Source: Gemmatimonadota bacterium (GTDB lineage: Bacteria; Latescibacterota; UBA2968; UBA8231). Taken from it: a DNA stretch of 8,698 nt. The stretch's first letter is position 1. The number at the start of each line of letters is the position of its first letter. Shown in pieces: positions 7,288-8,698 of the stretch. Made by a program: the position numbers and the translations under genes. The notes under the pieces are model-generated. The model was not told the origin of the DNA. It did not search any database and saw nothing but the letters and a program-made list of their open reading frames with translations. The stretch spans positions 1 to 8,698 of the forward strand of contig JAPOYQ010000008.1 in NCBI GenBank assembly GCA_026706505.1, written 5' to 3'.

Positions 7288-8072
7288 AGGTCCTCCTTGA
7301 AGTGGGATAGCTTCGCAGCTGACCGGGCAAGCCGATTGCGAATGGTGCGTCCGGTACAATTGCACCGTGTTGCCACCGTTTCCTCCTCAGGATCCCGGGA
7401 CTCCACCTTGTACCCTCGGACGTAGAGGATGACGGCATTGCGTTCTTCGTCCGGCAGAGCTTCAATCGCGTCAATCAGCTCTTTCCGGAACACCTCCGAC
7501 TCCGGTGCTGTCAAAACCGCGAATATCTCCGATAGCTGGGCGCAAGCATCCTCATATGCGTCTGGCTCACTTGTTGCATCGGACGGCGGCATGTCGACAA
7601 CAGCAATGCTGCGTTTCCGACGCCGGGCATCGCGACGAACCGCATCTATGCGTAGTGCCCTAAAGGCTCTATTGAACCGACATTCGTAGAAGTCGAGCTC
7701 GTCAGGGAAGTCGCCCATCCCGTCCATCACGAACAAATCCGTCAGATCTTCCAGTATTTCTTGCCGGAGACTCTCGGCGTCCGGCGTTCCACCGTCCGGA
7801 ACCTTAACCAAGAGATTCGCTTCGCATCGCCTAAGCAGCACTGGCAATACAGCACTGATCAGCGGTTGGTCGTCAGACCGACGCCCCTGTCGAACAAGAT
7901 GGACCAGGCACTCGGAGCGTAAATGGCCGGGAGCATTGCGATCGGCGATCAACAAACGGGCCTGCAACTCGGATCGTGAGAGGCTGACAACCCGGTCGAT
8001 CTCGGCCTCAACCGCTATCGGGCGCGTATACAATCCGCCCCCTACTGTGGTTTTCGTCAACGGTCGGGCCAT
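7284..8072 (-). CDS. Atypical sigma-70-family (ECF-like) factor
   Basis: A 262-residue protein with the architecture of a small sigma factor. The basic, helical segment ECRFNRAFRALRIDAVRRDARRRKRS (about 130-155) sits where sigma region 2 ends. Residues about 196-256 read as region 4: ELIDAIEALPDEERNAVILYVRGY, a linker, then TRCNCTGRTIRNRLARSAAKLS as the recognition helix-turn-helix. Between the two region-4 helices is an acidic insertion (KVESRDPEEE) in place of the usual short SxxEIA turn. The first 75 residues are an extension not typical of ECF factors. The start at ATG 8072 is set by an AAAAGGGAG four bases upstream; in-frame extension to 8132 lacks this. It is the first gene of the operon and may control its own transcription, or it may act only as a DNA-binding protein of sigma descent. 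Sigma-family assignment is fairly secure from region 4; promoter specificity cannot be read from the sequence. Confidence 0.78.
   Translation of the reverse strand: MARPLTKTTVGGGLYTRPIAVEAEIDRVVSLSRSELQARLLIADRNAPGHLRSECLVHLVRQGRRSDDQPLISAVLPVLLRRCEANLLVKVPDGGTPDAESLRQEILEDLTDLFVMDGMGDFPDELDFYECRFNRAFRALRIDAVRRDARRRKRSIAVVDMPPSDATSEPDAYEDACAQLSEIFAVLTAPESEVFRKELIDAIEALPDEERNAVILYVRGYKVESRDPEEETVATRCNCTGRTIRNRLARSAAKLSHFKEDL
7291..7298 (-). promoter_or_regulatory. Strong Shine-Dalgarno site for the 217-residue protein
   Basis: The minus strand reads AAGGAGGA three bases before ATG 7287, inside the last codons of the sigma-like gene. It is the best ribosome binding site in the window and fixes the start of the second gene. 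It implies that this protein is made at least as strongly as the sigma-like factor, as would suit a stoichiometric inhibitor. Confidence 0.7.
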
Positions 8073-8076
8073 CTCG

Positions 8077-8085
8077 CTCCCTTTT
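8077..8085 (-). promoter_or_regulatory. Ribosome binding site of the sigma-like gene
   Basis: AAAAGGGAG followed by four bases and ATG 8072. It decides this start over the upstream in-frame codon at 8132. Confidence 0.6.
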
Positions 8086-8149
8086 CGCTTCGCTGTAGCG
8101 GTTCGTGGCGGACATTTGCCGCACTCACCCATTTAATCGCGCCCGGTCC

Positions 8150-8180
8150 ACGAAACCGGAAAGCATGGTGCGTATTTCGT
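8150..8180. promoter_or_regulatory. ACGAAA-N19-TTTCGT inverted repeat upstream of the operon
   Basis: ACGAAA (8150-8155) and TTTCGT (8175-8180) form a perfect 6-bp inverted repeat 78-108 bases ahead of the sigma-like start codon, where a promoter or operator would be expected. I see no good sigma-70 -35/-10 pair here; a GATTAAAT on the minus strand near 8130-8138 is the only -10-like sequence. The operon could use an alternative promoter type read by its own sigma-like factor. The repeat is short and could be chance. Confidence 0.25.
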
Positions 8181-8344
8181 CAATGAGCGGGCTTTACATC
8201 CGCCAACAACATCTCAGTGGACTTCACGGCCAGGGTCTTTGCAAAGTCGTCCGCTACCAACTTGATCTCCTAGCTCGACCCCGTCACACCCGTAACGACC
8301 GCCGCGTCCCCGTTCCGAAACGCGTTGTCCGCGCGCCGCGTGAT
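8180..8344 (-). pseudogene. Possible remnant of an unrecognised gene, with an internal stop
   Basis: On the minus strand one frame reads ITRRADNAFRNGDAAVVTGV, a few more residues, a TAG (8270-8272), then EIKLVADDFAKTLAVKST and MLLADVKPAH before a TGA. Both halves stay in the same frame and use G-starting codons heavily, which is typical of real coding sequence. There is no start codon or ribosome binding site in a sensible place. I do not recognise the family. It could be the decayed end of a gene that once lay upstream of the operon, or a chance pattern. Confidence 0.25.
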
Positions 8345-8614
8345 CCGCCACCAGCGTCGGGAACGAGTCCATTCGACACGCTTCCACTCCTTTCATTGCA
8401 CGTTGATCTTGCACTGCGCAGCTCAGACGCACCGCCTTGGACAGTGCCAGGACACACCAAGTAACGACGCCGCAGATGGAGAGGGGAAGCGAACGAGCGT
8501 AGCCCTCAACCGCCGGACGGGCTCAAGTCCACCACGGCAGCATCGGCAGCGGCCGACGACGGTGTGCAGGGCACGAGTGTCCATCGGACTCCATTCGGAG
8601 TCTGGGTCTACACA
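8345..8614. other. Upstream region without a recognisable gene
   Basis: Open frames exist on both strands (for example within 8325-8627), but their products are rich in Arg, Ser, His and Cys with no domain pattern and no supporting ribosome binding site. I see no RNA gene or CRISPR-type repeat here. It probably separates this operon from whatever lies beyond the right edge. Confidence 0.4.
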
Positions 8615-8694
8615 CCCCACGCACTAAAAGTGCGGGGTGCGCATGCGCACCCCTGAGTGCCCTGACGGGCACTTCAGGCGCCTTGAGGCGCCTG
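8615..8694. repeat. Cluster of four adjoining inverted repeats
   Basis: Four dyad elements are packed end to end. The first (8615-8637) has stem CGCACT/AGTGCG around an AAA loop, flanked by C and G runs. The second (8634-8653) is a perfect 20-bp palindrome, GGGGTGCGCATGCGCACCCC, sharing its first G run with the first. The third (8656-8673) is AGTGCCC, loop TGAC, GGGCACT. The fourth (8675-8694) is CAGGCGCC, loop TTGA, GGCGCCTG. It may be part of a longer array cut off by the window. Possible roles are a bidirectional transcription barrier for a neighbouring gene, a REP-like repeat cluster, or a structured or cruciform-forming DNA site. The structure is plain in the sequence; the function is unknown. 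Confidence 0.7.
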
Positions 8695-8698
8695 GTGG

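Noticed and set aside
6152..7425. Plus-strand open frames of 226 and 240 codons
   Set aside because: Both are antisense to genes with clear motifs and ribosome binding sites, and their products show no recognisable domain.
8105..8464. Plus-strand open frame of 119 codons upstream of the operon
   Set aside because: No ribosome binding site, Pro/Arg/His-rich product without domain pattern, and it runs antisense to a more coding-like frame.
1..8698. tRNA, rRNA, CRISPR array, insertion sequence or integrase
   Set aside because: I saw no cloverleaf-like region, no regularly spaced repeats, and no transposase or recombinase motif. The inverted repeats at the right edge differ in sequence and lack spacers.

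Overview
The window is a compact, one-directional (minus-strand) operon of seven genes. It runs from an atypical sigma-70-like factor at the right to a ThiF/E1-like adenylating enzyme at the left. Coding DNA is GC-rich, the genes have recognisable Shine-Dalgarno sites and are often joined by 4-base stop/start overlaps. This suggests a GC-rich bacterium, most likely in the Pseudomonadota; the phylum is inference and no species can be named.

In transcription order (right to left) the layout is as follows. (1) About 8073-8698 is upstream DNA with a dense run of inverted repeats at the window edge, a possible gene remnant and presumably the operon promoter. (2) 8072-7284 encodes a sigma-70-like protein. 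(3) 7287-6634 encodes an uncharacterised 217-residue protein. (4) 6629-3195 encodes a three-part fusion: an ImmA/IrrE-type zinc metallopeptidase, a UvrD/Rep superfamily 1 helicase, and a C-terminal AddB/RecB-like nuclease fold. That fold keeps the four cysteines of an iron-sulfur cluster but appears to have lost its catalytic acid and lysine. (5) 3194-3087 is a spacer with an inverted repeat that overlaps the next ribosome binding site. (6) 3086-2574 encodes a tandem ubiquitin-like (beta-grasp) protein. (7) 2577-2104 encodes an E2/UBC-like protein. (8) 2156-1635 encodes a JAB/JAMM-type (MPN) peptidase. (9) 1620-237 encodes an E1-like ThiF-family enzyme that is split by an apparent frameshift near 1412. 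(10) 1-236 is non-coding as far as I can see.

The last four genes form a complete prokaryotic ubiquitin-like conjugation set: modifier, E1, E2 and processing/deconjugating peptidase. Related E1-E2-Ubl-JAB sets are known from comparative genomics and from the antiphage Bil operons. The distinctive point is the partnership. Here the cassette sits behind a sigma-like factor, an uncharacterised small protein and a metallopeptidase-helicase fusion. One model, which is inference, is that the helicase fusion senses damaged or foreign DNA, that its ImmA/IrrE domain cleaves a regulator (possibly the 217-residue protein), and that this frees the sigma-like factor to switch on ubiquitin-like tagging. 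The apparent E1 frameshift raises the question of whether this copy is still functional.
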